A stretch of DNA of 47,298 nt, from positions 1 to 47,298 of the forward strand of contig CALDHY010000024.1 of the NCBI GenBank assembly GCA_937901445.1. The letters are read 5' to 3'. Of the stretch, positions 1-8,329 are shown one piece after another. The first letter of the stretch is position 1, and each line of letters opens with the position of its first letter. Origin of the DNA: an uncultured Selenomonadales bacterium. Its GTDB lineage: Bacteria > Bacillota > Negativicutes > Selenomonadales > Selenomonadaceae. Under the pieces are notes generated by a model that was not told the origin of the DNA, searched no databases, and was given only the letters and a program-made list of their open reading frames with translations. Position numbers and translations under genes: made by a program.

Positions 1-684
1 GGATTCAAATATAACAAAAATTTTACTGAAATTAATCGCAAGCCGCTTTTTCAAAGAATTTTTAATTTTATTTCTACATTGAACGCGGAAAAATTTATAT
101 TTATCGTCAATTCTGAAGACGCGCGCAAATACCACATTGACCGCTCTTTAAAATTACTTTCGCCCAAATGTTATGTTACAGCTACTGAAGGAAAAACTGC
201 CGGCGCGGCTTGCACGGTACTTTTGGCGGCTGAATTTATAGACAATGACGAAGAACTTGTTATTAACAACGGCGATATGATATTGGAAACTGATATTCAA
301 GCTGTTGTTGATAAATTTCGTGAATCTGAATTGGACGGCGGGATAATTACTTTTGAATCAGTTCATCCGCGTTGGTCGTTCGTAAGATTGGACGAGGAAA
401 ATTACGTTATTGAAACTGCCGAAAAAAGCCCCATAAGCAGTCACGCAACGGCAGGATTTTATTATTTCAAGCGCGGCTCCGATTTTGTTTCCGGCGCAAA
501 AGAAATGATTCGTAAAGATTCAAATGTTGACGGCAAATATTATGTTTGTCCGGTTTATAATGAAATGGTTTTAAAGCAGATGAAAATTAAATGTCATGAA
601 ATTGAGGTTGAAAAATATTACCCTCTGACAACGCCAAAAGAGGTTATGGAATATGAAGACCACATAAAGAAAATTGAAAGTTGA
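1..684 (+). CDS. Sugar nucleotidyltransferase, 5' end outside window
   Basis: The frame is open from base 1 to the stop at 682-684, so the start lies upstream of the window; the TTG at 79 is internal. The visible protein aligns along its length with the complete nucleotidyltransferase at 1034-1783: both carry the block GAACTVLLA followed by (A/E)(E/K)FID, then an N-G-D or N-S-D metal-site motif, then W-S-F, and both lack any C-terminal acyltransferase repeats. The family transfers NMP from an NTP to a sugar phosphate to make an NDP-sugar. The N-terminal G-x-G-x-R signature is missing only because of the cut. The next gene starts just downstream or overlaps its end, so they are probably co-transcribed. 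It probably feeds an activated sugar to the glycosyltransferases that follow; the sugar is unknown. Confidence 0.8.
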   Translation, partial: GFKYNKNFTEINRKPLFQRIFNFISTLNAEKFIFIVNSEDARKYHIDRSLKLLSPKCYVTATEGKTAGAACTVLLAAEFIDNDEELVINNGDMILETDIQAVVDKFRESELDGGIITFESVHPRWSFVRLDEENYVIETAEKSPISSHATAGFYYFKRGSDFVSGAKEMIRKDSNVDGKYYVCPVYNEMVLKQMKIKCHEIEVEKYYPLTTPKEVMEYEDHIKKIES

Positions 685-697
685 GGATTCAACGCTT

Positions 698-1018
698 ATG
701 AAAAATGCTAAATTGGCGGACATGGTGCGCGGCTGGTTCGTAGGTAATTTTGAACCTACGCTTTACCGTACCAATAACGTTGAAGTTGCCGTTAAGACTT
801 ACAAAGTCGGCGATTCTGAAGAGGCGCACTATCATAAAATTGCAACTGAAATTACCGTTGTCAATGAAGGCAAAGTTAAAATGTTTGATAAAATCTGGGA
901 GCACGGCGATATTATTGTTGCCGAACCGAACGACGTAACAAGTTTTGAAGCTTTAACCGATGCTGTATTAACGGTTGTAAAATTGCCCGGCGCAAATAAT
1001 GATAAATATTTGGCTTAA
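698..1018 (+). CDS. Small cupin-domain protein
   Basis: This 106-residue protein is a single cupin barrel. It has cupin motif 1 as H-Y-H, four residues, E, six residues, G (in the stretch EAHYHKIATEITVVNEG), and a weaker motif 2 around GDIIVAEPN in which the usual second-motif histidine is absent. Such small cupins in glycan loci can be sugar-modifying enzymes or metal-binding accessory proteins; the substrate cannot be read here. I chose ATG 698 because GAGG lies 11 bases upstream and the protein then begins M-K-N-A-K-L. An in-frame TTG at 674 would overlap the preceding gene by 11 bases and has a poorer ribosome site. It sits between two nucleotidyltransferase genes, apparently in one operon. 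Confidence 0.75.
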   Translation: MKNAKLADMVRGWFVGNFEPTLYRTNNVEVAVKTYKVGDSEEAHYHKIATEITVVNEGKVKMFDKIWEHGDIIVAEPNDVTSFEALTDAVLTVVKLPGANNDKYLA

Positions 1019-1033
1019 TGGAGGAATTTTGAA

Positions 1034-1783
1034 ATGTTAAATATTGTAATACCAATGGCGGGGCGCGGCAGCAGATTTGCAAAAGTCGGCTACACAATGC
1101 CCAAGCCGCTCATTGACGTTCACGGGCACTATATGATTGAATGTGTCACGGAAAATATCAGACCGCGCACTGAACACAGATTTATTTATATTTGTCTTGC
1201 TGAACACCTTCAAAAATACGATTTAGAAAATCAACTGCAAAAAATTGCGCCCGGCTGTATAGTTGTGCCGGTAGATAAAGTTACTGAAGGCGCAGCTTGT
1301 ACAGTTTTGCTTGCCGAAAAATTTATTGACAACAACGATTCTTTGATGATCGCCAATTCGGATCAATACGTTGACATTGACATTAACGATTATATTTCGG
1401 CGGGCGAAGGTTTCGACGGGCTTATAATGACAATGTTTGCTGACGATAACAAGTGGTCGTTCATAAAATACGATGAATCACGCCTTGTAACAATGGTACG
1501 CGAAAAAGAAGTCATTTCAAATGAAGCGACTGTTGGTATTTATAATTTTGCGCGCGGCAGGGATTATGTGTCTTACGCTCACAAAATGATTGAACTGAAT
1601 CTGCGCGTCAACAATGAATTTTATGTTGCTCCCGTTTACAATATGCTGATTGAAGATAACAAGAAAATTACTTTTTACAATGTCGGTAAATTAGACGCCG
1701 GAATGTACGGGCTCGGAGTGCCGGAAGATTTAAATAAATTCTTGACCAATCCAATTTCACATAAAATTTTTGGAGGCAGATGA
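1034..1783 (+). CDS. Sugar nucleotidyltransferase (NTP_transferase fold)
   Basis: The protein is 249 residues long and starts with the nucleotide-binding signature M-A-G-R-G-S-R-F (residues 8-15) followed by P-K-P-L (23-26), the lysine-containing sugar-phosphate motif. A metal-binding N-S-D lies near residue 109. It is the length of a bare catalytic domain, with no hexapeptide repeats as in GlmU. It should condense a sugar 1-phosphate with NTP to give an NDP-sugar for surface polysaccharide synthesis. GGAGG stands 8-9 bases before the ATG. The stop is followed after 3 bases by the start of the first WavE-type glycosyltransferase, which supports a common transcript. It is clearly paralogous to the truncated gene at the left edge. 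Confidence 0.85.
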   Translation: MLNIVIPMAGRGSRFAKVGYTMPKPLIDVHGHYMIECVTENIRPRTEHRFIYICLAEHLQKYDLENQLQKIAPGCIVVPVDKVTEGAACTVLLAEKFIDNNDSLMIANSDQYVDIDINDYISAGEGFDGLIMTMFADDNKWSFIKYDESRLVTMVREKEVISNEATVGIYNFARGRDYVSYAHKMIELNLRVNNEFYVAPVYNMLIEDNKKITFYNVGKLDAGMYGLGVPEDLNKFLTNPISHKIFGGR

Positions 1784-1786
1784 TTA

Positions 1787-3223
1787 ATGTTCGACAATCG
1801 CAAAGTAGCGTATTTGGCGGATTTACTCCCGGAATTTATAAAGATATACCCTGATATTTTTTTATACTTGGATGAAGTGCCGCCGGATATATTCCCGCTC
1901 CTTCACAGATTAAATGCAAACGTCAAAGCAATTTTGGTTGATTCAGAGGTTTCAAATCCACAAACATTTTTTAATGTGCCTGTATTAAACTTTCAAGCGG
2001 CTGTGCCATATTTTAATTATCAAACTGCGATAATAAGAGTTGCCAAAAAAATTTCCGAACCGCCGGTTAAAGAATTAACCTTACAAAGCGGCAATATAAA
2101 AAAATCATTGTCTTTGCTTGAAATTTCTTTTGATGAAGCAGCGGGCGTATACGACAGATTAATTTTTATGAAGACTTTCAAAGAATTGGAAGCTGACGGC
2201 TTAAATTCAATGTACGGCGTTTTACATAGAACGGCTCGCGGTTTCTCGACTTTTACGAACACCGATTCATATATGAAAATTATGTATACTGCCCCCCCCC
2301 AGTTGCTCAAATTTGATATAGATGATGTCGGAATTGTGATACAAGGTCCTTTGATGCACGAAAACAATTACACTCTCACAACGGCGCAAATGTACCGCAG
2401 ACTTTATCCAAATATCCCTGTTGTAATTTCAACTTGGAAGAATGAAGCTGACGGCGATTTTCGCAAGGCTTGCAAGGCAAATAGTATCGTCTTACTGGAA
2501 AATACGCCGCCGCAAGACAGGGGCTATCTTAATGTCAATCTTCAACTGGAAAGTTCATTTCAAGGCGTCAATTACATAAAAAATCATACTGATGCTCAAT
2601 TTGTATTAAAAACCCGCAGCGACCAGCGAATTTACCGCCCGGATTTTCTTTTGTATTTCAAAAACTTAATTAAAGCTTTTCCGCCCTACGGTGATAAATT
2701 GACACGCCGTTTAATTTCGCTTGCCGGACATACCCGTTATTTAATACCTTTTTTTGTCTGTGATTTTATGCTTTTCGGGCATATATCTGACATAAAAAAT
2801 TTTTATGGAATAGTGCGCTATCCGAACCCCGAAGATAAAAATTCTTTGTGTTTTAATGATAAAAGATTTTTACAAATAGCTAATTTACTTGACCGTAGCA
2901 AATTAAATTTCTATGAACCTCCATCTGATTTACAAAGACAATTAACAAATTTGAACAGAATGACCAAACGCCTGATAAATCCCGAGATATATATGATGAA
3001 AACTTTCTATCAAGAAAATATTGCAACGATTAACTATAAAAAATATGCACAAACATATTGGCAATTTCTGCGTGATTATTTGATTTTGGCAGATAACAGG
3101 TCGATTTTATTTGAATGGGTAAAATATGAACAGAGCCGATACAACGTCTTGACGCTGTACCGCTATATGGATCATTCAAAGTGGTTACATTTATACAATA
3201 ACTTTGATATTGATCGGATTTAA
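1787..3223 (+). CDS. WavE-type glycosyltransferase, copy 1
   Basis: This 478-residue protein has an N-terminal domain of about 110 residues, a linker, and from about residue 176 a core matching the WavE lipopolysaccharide-synthesis family: I-V-I-Q-G-P-L, H-E-N-N-Y-T, then I-S-T-W-K near 212, Y-L-N-V-N-L-Q, and K-T-R-S-D-Q-R-I-Y near 275. WavE was named from the Vibrio cholerae LPS core cluster and is regarded as a glycosyltransferase; donor and acceptor here are unknown. A run of nine C (2292-2300) codes A-P-P-Q just before the catalytic core, so slippage would remove the core. A tandem paralog follows 81 bases downstream. The start is ATG 1787, with GGAGG ending about 11 bases upstream. Confidence 0.82.
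   Translation: MFDNRKVAYLADLLPEFIKIYPDIFLYLDEVPPDIFPLLHRLNANVKAILVDSEVSNPQTFFNVPVLNFQAAVPYFNYQTAIIRVAKKISEPPVKELTLQSGNIKKSLSLLEISFDEAAGVYDRLIFMKTFKELEADGLNSMYGVLHRTARGFSTFTNTDSYMKIMYTAPPQLLKFDIDDVGIVIQGPLMHENNYTLTTAQMYRRLYPNIPVVISTWKNEADGDFRKACKANSIVLLENTPPQDRGYLNVNLQLESSFQGVNYIKNHTDAQFVLKTRSDQRIYRPDFLLYFKNLIKAFPPYGDKLTRRLISLAGHTRYLIPFFVCDFMLFGHISDIKNFYGIVRYPNPEDKNSLCFNDKRFLQIANLLDRSKLNFYEPPSDLQRQLTNLNRMTKRLINPEIYMMKTFYQENIATINYKKYAQTYWQFLRDYLILADNRSILFEWVKYEQSRYNVLTLYRYMDHSKWLHLYNNFDIDRI
2021..2151 (+). repeat. 131-bp segment identical to 3539-3669
   Basis: Read by eye, these 131 bases match 3539-3669 without a difference, while the flanks in both paralogs diverge clearly. The segment codes the stretch from Q-T-A-I-I-R-V-A to E-A-A-G-V-Y. 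Identity including silent positions, bordered by divergence, suggests recent gene conversion or recombination between the two WavE genes. Confidence 0.85.
2292..2300 (+). repeat. C9 homopolymer tract inside glycosyltransferase copy 1
   Basis: Nine consecutive C lie in the coding strand at codons 169-171, between the N-terminal domain and the WavE core. The surrounding DNA is AT-rich, and the only other C9 tract I noticed is at the matching point of the downstream paralog. A gain or loss of one C would shift the frame before the catalytic domain. The present length keeps the frame open. Confidence 0.9.
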
Positions 3224-3304
3224 GAATTTTTTATTGCTTTTTTGTAAGTTGAAATATATAAGAAAGTAATTGTAAAATATCTGCATTTGGAAGGGAATGA
3301 CAAA

Positions 3305-4777
3305 ATGTTTGATAATCGCAAAGTAGCAAATTTAATCGGTTTGATTGCAGATTTTTTAAAATCTCATTCGGATATTTATTTAATGTTTGAAGAAACGTCC
3401 GTAGATATATTCCCGCTCCTTCACAGATTAAAAGCAAATGTCAAGGCAATATTGGTTGATGCAAATGTTCAAACTCCGCAAAAATTTTTTAATGTGCCGG
3501 TGCTAAATTTTCAAGCGGCTGTACCTTATTTCAATCCGCAAACTGCGATAATAAGAGTTGCCAAAAAAATTTCCGAACCGCCGGTTAAAGAATTAACCTT
3601 ACAAAGCGGCAATATAAAAAAATCATTGTCTTTGCTTGAAATTTCTTTTGATGAAGCAGCGGGCGTATATTCCGGATTAATTTTGAGGAATACTTTAAAA
3701 GAATTGGAAGCCGATGGAATAAAAGATACGACGGCAAAAAATGTTGTAATTGGGGCTTTACGCGGCTTTTCGACTTTTACGAACACCGATTCATATATGA
3801 AAATTATGTATACTACCCCCCCCCAGCCGTTCAAATTTGATATAGATGATATTGGAATTGTCATACAAGGTCCTTTAGTTCACGAAAACAATTATACTAT
3901 TACAACGGCGCAGATATACCGCAGACTTTATCCAAATATCCCTATCGTAATTTCAACTTGGAAGGGCGAGGCTACCGAAGATTTTCGCCAAAATTGCAAG
4001 TCAAATAGTATCGTCTTGCTTGAAAATGATCAGCCCGCCGACAGAGGTTATTTAAATGTCAATCTTCAACTGGAAAGTTCATTTCAAGGCATCAATTACA
4101 TAAAAAATCATACTGGCGCGCAATTTGTATTAAAAACACGCAGCGACCAGCGAATTTACCGCCTTGATTTTCTGTTATACTTCAAAAACTTAATTAAAAC
4201 TTTTCCCGTAAACGACAATAAATTAGAGGGGCGATTATTGGCGTTTGGGATTCCGCATTCGATTCTTTTTATACCTTTTCATTTGTCCGACCATTTACAT
4301 TTTGGATTTACAAGCGATATGCTAAAACTTTACAGCATTCCCCCAATGTCTGATTCGGATTTTTTTAAATATCCAATGCTGAATGATACACGCGAAAAAA
4401 ATGATCGCGGATGGAAAAAATGGCGAAATTACTTCAGAAAATTTAATTTGCACGGTTATTTTCATCTGCAGAAAAATAGAAAACTATATAATTGGAATTT
4501 GTTTATAAATAAGTTTGTCAATCCCGAAATTTATATCTTCAGAACTTTTTATGAGAAATATATTCAAGAAATTGATTCTGCCAAATTGCTTGAGACTTAT
4601 TGGAAATTCTTACAAGATTACATAGTAATTGCAGACGGAAGTACTATTCTCATTGATTGGCCGAAATATGAAAAATCTGAACTTAGCTATTGTATCTGGC
4701 ACAATATGTTTTTGACGGATTTAGACTATGCCGCGTGGCTTAATCTGTACAATAACTTTAACATTGACTGGATTTAA
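3305..4777 (+). CDS. WavE-type glycosyltransferase, copy 2
   Basis: A 490-residue tandem paralog of the preceding gene, starting with the same M-F-D-N-R-K-V-A. That match and the GGAAGGGA 8 bases upstream fix the start at ATG 3305 rather than the in-frame TTG at 3287. The core again shows I-V-I-Q-G-P-L, I-S-T-W-K, Y-L-N-V-N-L-Q and K-T-R-S-D-Q-R-I-Y. After about residue 300 the C-terminal third diverges strongly from copy 1, as expected if the two enzymes use different acceptors or donors. It carries its own C9 tract (3816-3824) and the 131-bp identical block (3539-3669). Its last 20 bases overlap the end of the convergent ATPase gene. Confidence 0.82.
   Translation: MFDNRKVANLIGLIADFLKSHSDIYLMFEETSVDIFPLLHRLKANVKAILVDANVQTPQKFFNVPVLNFQAAVPYFNPQTAIIRVAKKISEPPVKELTLQSGNIKKSLSLLEISFDEAAGVYSGLILRNTLKELEADGIKDTTAKNVVIGALRGFSTFTNTDSYMKIMYTTPPQPFKFDIDDIGIVIQGPLVHENNYTITTAQIYRRLYPNIPIVISTWKGEATEDFRQNCKSNSIVLLENDQPADRGYLNVNLQLESSFQGINYIKNHTGAQFVLKTRSDQRIYRLDFLLYFKNLIKTFPVNDNKLEGRLLAFGIPHSILFIPFHLSDHLHFGFTSDMLKLYSIPPMSDSDFFKYPMLNDTREKNDRGWKKWRNYFRKFNLHGYFHLQKNRKLYNWNLFINKFVNPEIYIFRTFYEKYIQEIDSAKLLETYWKFLQDYIVIADGSTILIDWPKYEKSELSYCIWHNMFLTDLDYAAWLNLYNNFNIDWI
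3539..3669 (+). repeat. 131-bp segment identical to 2021-2151
   Basis: Second copy of the perfectly conserved block shared by the two WavE-type genes. A shorter identical stretch of about 45 bases also precedes the C9 tract in each gene. Confidence 0.85.
3816..3824 (+). repeat. C9 homopolymer tract inside glycosyltransferase copy 2
   Basis: Nine consecutive C at codons 171-173, coding T-P-P-Q, at the position equivalent to the tract in copy 1. The preceding base differs (A here, G in copy 1), so the tract itself is conserved while its edge is not. Confidence 0.9.
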
Positions 4778-5594
4778 AAAATTTTTTTATTTCATTTTCT
4801 GCTTCGTCAAGCGTGATAATTTCGGTTGACACGGGAAAACCTGCGCGACGAATTTCAAGCATTAATTGAGTAACGGGCGGCGGTAACAATCCTGCGCGCT
4901 CCAAAATTTCAGCTTGCCCAAAAAGTTTTCGCGGCGTTCCTTCAAACAAAATTTTGCCCTGCGCCAAAACTATTACACGGCTTGCAAGCGCGGCTATATC
5001 TTCCATTGCGTGGCTGACAAGAATTATTGTAACGCCTGCGCGATGGAGTTTTTTTATTTCTGCCAAAAGATTTTTTTTCGCCTTAGGGTCAAGCCCTGCC
5101 GTCGGCTCGTCAAGGATTAAATATTTAGGTTTCAAAGCTAAAATTCCGGCAATGGCTACACGGCGTTTTTGTCCGCCGGAAAGTTCAAACGGCGATACAT
5201 TTTTTAAACTTTCGTCAAGGTCAACAAGTTTCATTGATTCATCAACACGCCTTGCAATTTCATCTTCACTTAAACCAAAATTGCGCGGTCCAAACGCTAT
5301 ATCTTTTTCAACAGTTTCTTCAAAAAGTTGGTATTCTGGATATTGAAAAACCATTCCAATTTTCTGTCGCGCAGATTTATTTTTGACTGATTCGCCGTCA
5401 ATTTCAACCGCGCCAATTTCAGTATCAATCAGCCCTGCGATAATTTGAATGAGCGTTGATTTGCCGCTGCCGGTGTGTCCGGCTATTGCCAAAAAATCTC
5501 CCTCGTTGACGCCAAAAGAAATTTCACTAAGCGCGGTTTTTTCAAACGGCGTTTTCTTCATATAGGTATAGCTGATATTTTTTATTTCAATCAT
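4758..5594 (-). CDS. ECF/cobalt-type ABC transporter ATPase (EcfA2-like)
   Basis: The 278-residue protein is a complete ABC ATPase: Walker A G-H-T-G-S-G-K-S-T at 39-47, Q-loop F-Q-Y-P-E-Y-Q-L-F at 83-91, signature L-S-G-G-Q at 138-142, Walker B Y-L-I-L-D-E-P near 158-164, and the switch histidine at 195. The F-Q-Y-P-E-x-Q-L-F Q-loop and the C-terminal L-P-P-P-V-T-Q-L tail are typical of energy-coupling-factor ATPases for vitamins or metals. EcfA1, EcfT and an S component are not next to it, so partners must be encoded elsewhere if it is functional. Its start overlaps the end of the upstream glycosyltransferase gene by 8 bases, implying translational coupling. Its 3' end overlaps the convergent WavE gene by 20 bases. 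Confidence 0.88.
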   Translation of the reverse strand: MIEIKNISYTYMKKTPFEKTALSEISFGVNEGDFLAIAGHTGSGKSTLIQIIAGLIDTEIGAVEIDGESVKNKSARQKIGMVFQYPEYQLFEETVEKDIAFGPRNFGLSEDEIARRVDESMKLVDLDESLKNVSPFELSGGQKRRVAIAGILALKPKYLILDEPTAGLDPKAKKNLLAEIKKLHRAGVTIILVSHAMEDIAALASRVIVLAQGKILFEGTPRKLFGQAEILERAGLLPPPVTQLMLEIRRAGFPVSTEIITLDEAENEIKKFFKSSQC

Positions 5595-6627
5595 TTTTTA
5601 GCCTCGTAAAAATTTTTTCGACAGAATTTTTCAGCGTACAATTTTTCGTCACGGAATTATAACCGGCAAGCGCGATTTTTTCTCTTAAGTTATCATTGGC
5701 AAGATAAAACGAAATTTTATCAATTAAATCTTCCGCGCCGTCAAAAGTTGCAATATCTGTTTCAAGGTTCATTAATCCGTTGGAAAATTGCCCGCCGTTC
5801 ATCAGCTGAAAACTTTTCGTCGCGCAGATTTCAAAAGTGCGCGGGCTTAAACTTTTATGTTGGACGGTGTTTATATTTAAACAAATTTTACTGCGCCGGT
5901 ATAAATTCGCCGCTTCGTCAGGGCTGTAATAGCGATTGTCCAAAAACTTTGCAAGTGCGGAATTTTTTAAGTCGAATAAATATTTTTTCCAAAAATGTTT
6001 TGAATCGTAGAAATGCCCGCCAATCTTTACCGCCCAATTTTCTTTAAGCGCACGCGCACAAACTTTTTCAAGCAGTTTAATTCGTAACTTTGACGCCGTA
6101 CCAATAAATGAAATATCAATATCCCGCGCCATATTTTCAACCGGCGAAAAAATTTTGGTATCTGCACCGAGCGGCAAATATTGCGCGTCAAGATTATATT
6201 TTTCACGCAAATATTTTATATCGTCATACTCAAAACAAAAAATTTTGGCGGCGCAATTTACGAAATTTTGAAGGCGCGGACTGTTTTTCATAGAATCCCA
6301 TAACCATAAAATTATTTTGTACTGCGCGAGGAATTTTTGAATCTGTACGGGAATGTTCATACCGTTCAAAACCAAAATAAAATCCGGCTTAAAATTTTCA
6401 CAAAGTTTTTCAAGTTCCAGAATTAAATTTCGGTTGTAATTTCGCTCAAAATTTTTAAAGCCGAGTTTAGAAATTCGCCGTTCAAAGTAGTTGCAGTTAT
6501 CGTAAAAATCCGGCAACGTCAAAAATTTCATATCGTCTTCAGCGCAAAAATTTTTAAATTCGTCAAAAATCGACTTTGCAATAGCGGCAACTTGCGGCTG
6601 ACTCGGCGCAACAACTATAAATTGCAA
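5587..6627 (-). CDS. CgeB-like GT-B glycosyltransferase
   Basis: About 346 residues. The protein has a GT-B layout: an N-terminal half with a conserved F-I-L-V-L-N-G-M stretch and W-L-W-D-S, then a C-terminal half with D-I-S-F-I-G-T, a Y-R-R-S-K-I-C-L-N-I-N nucleotide-sugar block, and S-P-R-T-F-E-I-C-A-T followed by an F-D-G-A-E-D-L segment. This pattern fits CgeB/spore-coat-type glycosyltransferases, which in Negativicutes often decorate surface proteins or flagellin. Donor and target are not visible. I chose TTG 6627 because GAGG ends 8 bases upstream; the GTG at 6636 overlaps that site. It is upstream of, and overlaps, the ATPase gene. Confidence 0.75.
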   Translation of the reverse strand: MQFIVVAPSQPQVAAIAKSIFDEFKNFCAEDDMKFLTLPDFYDNCNYFERRISKLGFKNFERNYNRNLILELEKLCENFKPDFILVLNGMNIPVQIQKFLAQYKIILWLWDSMKNSPRLQNFVNCAAKIFCFEYDDIKYLREKYNLDAQYLPLGADTKIFSPVENMARDIDISFIGTASKLRIKLLEKVCARALKENWAVKIGGHFYDSKHFWKKYLFDLKNSALAKFLDNRYYSPDEAANLYRRSKICLNINTVQHKSLSPRTFEICATKSFQLMNGGQFSNGLMNLETDIATFDGAEDLIDKISFYLANDNLREKIALAGYNSVTKNCTLKNSVEKIFTRLKND

Positions 6628-6717
6628 ATTTAACACCTCAAAAATATTTTAGCATTTTCATTGAAAAAAATCTGCCCGCAATGTAAAATTTTTACAAAAA
6701 CGATAGGAGAAATTTTT

Positions 6718-7530
6718 ATGGCTTATAAACTTTTGGCACTTGATATGGACGGCACCCTTTTAAATTCTCAAAAAAAAATCAGCCCCAAAACGGCGGCGGC
6801 AATTTCTGAACTTTCAAAGCGCGGCGTTTACGTTGTAGTTTCAACGGGGCGCGGCGTTGCCGAACTTGCAGACTACAAAGACGAATTGAAATTTATGCAT
6901 TACGGCGTAACTTCAAGCGGCGGCGCAGTCTATGATTTTTTCAACAAAAAGCCGGTTAAAACTCATCCAATCGCTAAAGATATTGCCTTTGAAATTATCG
7001 ACGCGGGAATTTCTGAACGCGCAATGATTCACATTTTGGGCTTAACAAGTTCTGTAATGAAGGATGAAGATATTAAAAACGTGGCAGATTTTCAAATGTC
7101 GGTTTACGGCGAAATGTACAACAGAATTTGCACGCGCTGTAACGATTTTAAAAAGTACATTCAGGAAAATCCCGACGAAATTATTAAAATTAATTTGTAT
7201 CATCGCTCGCCCGAATCCAGGCAAAGAAATTTTGAACGGCTGAAACATTTGAATTTAACTTTTGCATTTGCAGAAACTACCGCGCTTGAAAGTTCGCCAA
7301 AAGGAATTTCTAAGGCATCGGGCTTAATCGAACTTTGCGAATTTTTGAAGATTGATATTTCAGAAACTGTTGCAGTTGGAGACGCGCCCAACGATATTGA
7401 AGTTTTGAACGCGGCGGGAATTGCGGCAGTTATGGGCAACGCTGCGCCGGAAATAAAAAAAATCGCCGATTTTGTAACCGACGATAACGACCACGATGGT
7501 ATTGTTAAAGTTATTGAAAAATATTTTTAG
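6718..7530 (+). CDS. Cof-type HAD-IIB phosphatase
   Basis: A 270-residue haloacid dehalogenase family protein. Motif I is L-D-M-D-G-T-L-L (residues 8-15), motif II lies in V-V-S-T-G-R (40-45), and motif IV is G-D-A-P-N-D near 221-226, followed by the G-I-A-A-V-M-G-N-A stretch typical of Cof/YkrA/YidA-type sugar-phosphate or flavin phosphatases. The C2B cap sits between motifs II and III. The substrate cannot be inferred. ATG 6718 is chosen because ATAGGAGA precedes it; the longer reading from TTG 6661 would add 19 unconserved residues across the ribosome site. The 3' end overlaps the convergent gene by 20 bases. Confidence 0.88.
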   Translation: MAYKLLALDMDGTLLNSQKKISPKTAAAISELSKRGVYVVVSTGRGVAELADYKDELKFMHYGVTSSGGAVYDFFNKKPVKTHPIAKDIAFEIIDAGISERAMIHILGLTSSVMKDEDIKNVADFQMSVYGEMYNRICTRCNDFKKYIQENPDEIIKINLYHRSPESRQRNFERLKHLNLTFAFAETTALESSPKGISKASGLIELCEFLKIDISETVAVGDAPNDIEVLNAAGIAAVMGNAAPEIKKIADFVTDDNDHDGIVKVIEKYF

Positions 7531-8317
7531 AATCCTCAACCAGTGCATCAACGATTTCTTGCGCGGCTTTATTCATTGCCTTTGAGTAAAATTCGTTATT
7601 CAGCTTGCGGTTGCCTATTGAAACAACTATGAGACTTAAATTAACTTGATCGTGAACGCCGACAACTCTTTTGCTCCAGACGACCTCGCCCGTTGCGGCT
7701 TTTATAACGCGCAAATCACATTGAACGCCCACGCCAATTTTTCCGACGTCAATTCCGCTTAAAATATCGCCGACCATTCCGAGCGGTACTGAAGTATTTA
7801 CAAGCCCGGAAAGTGCATTCAACGCGCCGGACATTTTTTCAAAGTCTTCATTCCACCATGTGCCCGTGCCAAGATTTATAATCGTGCCTTGAATCAGATA
7901 TTCGGCGTTATGTTGCCTGCCAATTTCGGCGGTAATTTCAGGGTCGATAATTTGTCCGACTTGTGCGGTTGCGATTGATTGTGCGCGTTTTTCGTCAAAT
8001 CCTACGCCTTCAAAAAGCGGCGTCAAATTTATTTTGGAGCTTTTAACGGCGTCTTCCAAAAATCGAAGGTCGCGCAGTTTTTCATTGTACAGCTTAATTT
8101 CAATATCTTCTTCGATTGGGTCTGTTTCCATAAGCCGAAATTTTTTGCTTGCAATTAATTTTTCCATAACCAAATCTGAAAGTGAATCTGCTGATTCAAC
8201 CAAATCAAAGCGTGTATCGTCAGTGAATTTCATTAAAACGCAGGAAGGATTTTCAGCCGCGTTGACGCTTGCAGTTGACATTAAAAATATTGCCAGCAGT
8301 AAAAAAATTTTTTTCAT
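7511..8317 (-). CDS. Exported CsgG-like envelope protein
   Basis: The 268-residue protein has a signal peptide (M-K-K, hydrophobic core, cleavage after V-N-A near residue 20). The mature part begins with a short beta strand and a phrase, L-I-A-S-K-K-F-R-L-M-E-T, that resembles CsgG/TolB-N-type domains in which a small-molecule-like or assembly fold compares a target with a threshold-like K-F-x-V-x-E motif. Further on are G-T-I-I-N-L-G-T-G and V-Q-C-D-L-R-V-I-K-A-A-T-G-E-V-V-W, which match the CsgG core pattern of G-x-I and R-(L/V)-I-D-A-x-T-G-E-(I/V). There is no lipobox cysteine, so it is probably periplasmic. It is the last gene of a three-gene block of exported proteins with 11-12 base gaps. 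Confidence 0.65.
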   Translation of the reverse strand: MKKIFLLLAIFLMSTASVNAAENPSCVLMKFTDDTRFDLVESADSLSDLVMEKLIASKKFRLMETDPIEEDIEIKLYNEKLRDLRFLEDAVKSSKINLTPLFEGVGFDEKRAQSIATAQVGQIIDPEITAEIGRQHNAEYLIQGTIINLGTGTWWNEDFEKMSGALNALSGLVNTSVPLGMVGDILSGIDVGKIGVGVQCDLRVIKAATGEVVWSKRVVGVHDQVNLSLIVVSIGNRKLNNEFYSKAMNKAAQEIVDALVEDSKNIFQ

Positions 8318-8329
8318 AACGCCGCCTCC

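Noticed and set aside
79..684. Complete gene starting at TTG 79
   Set aside because: The frame is open to base 1 and the upstream residues align with the paralog at 1034-1783, so the gene is cut by the window edge.
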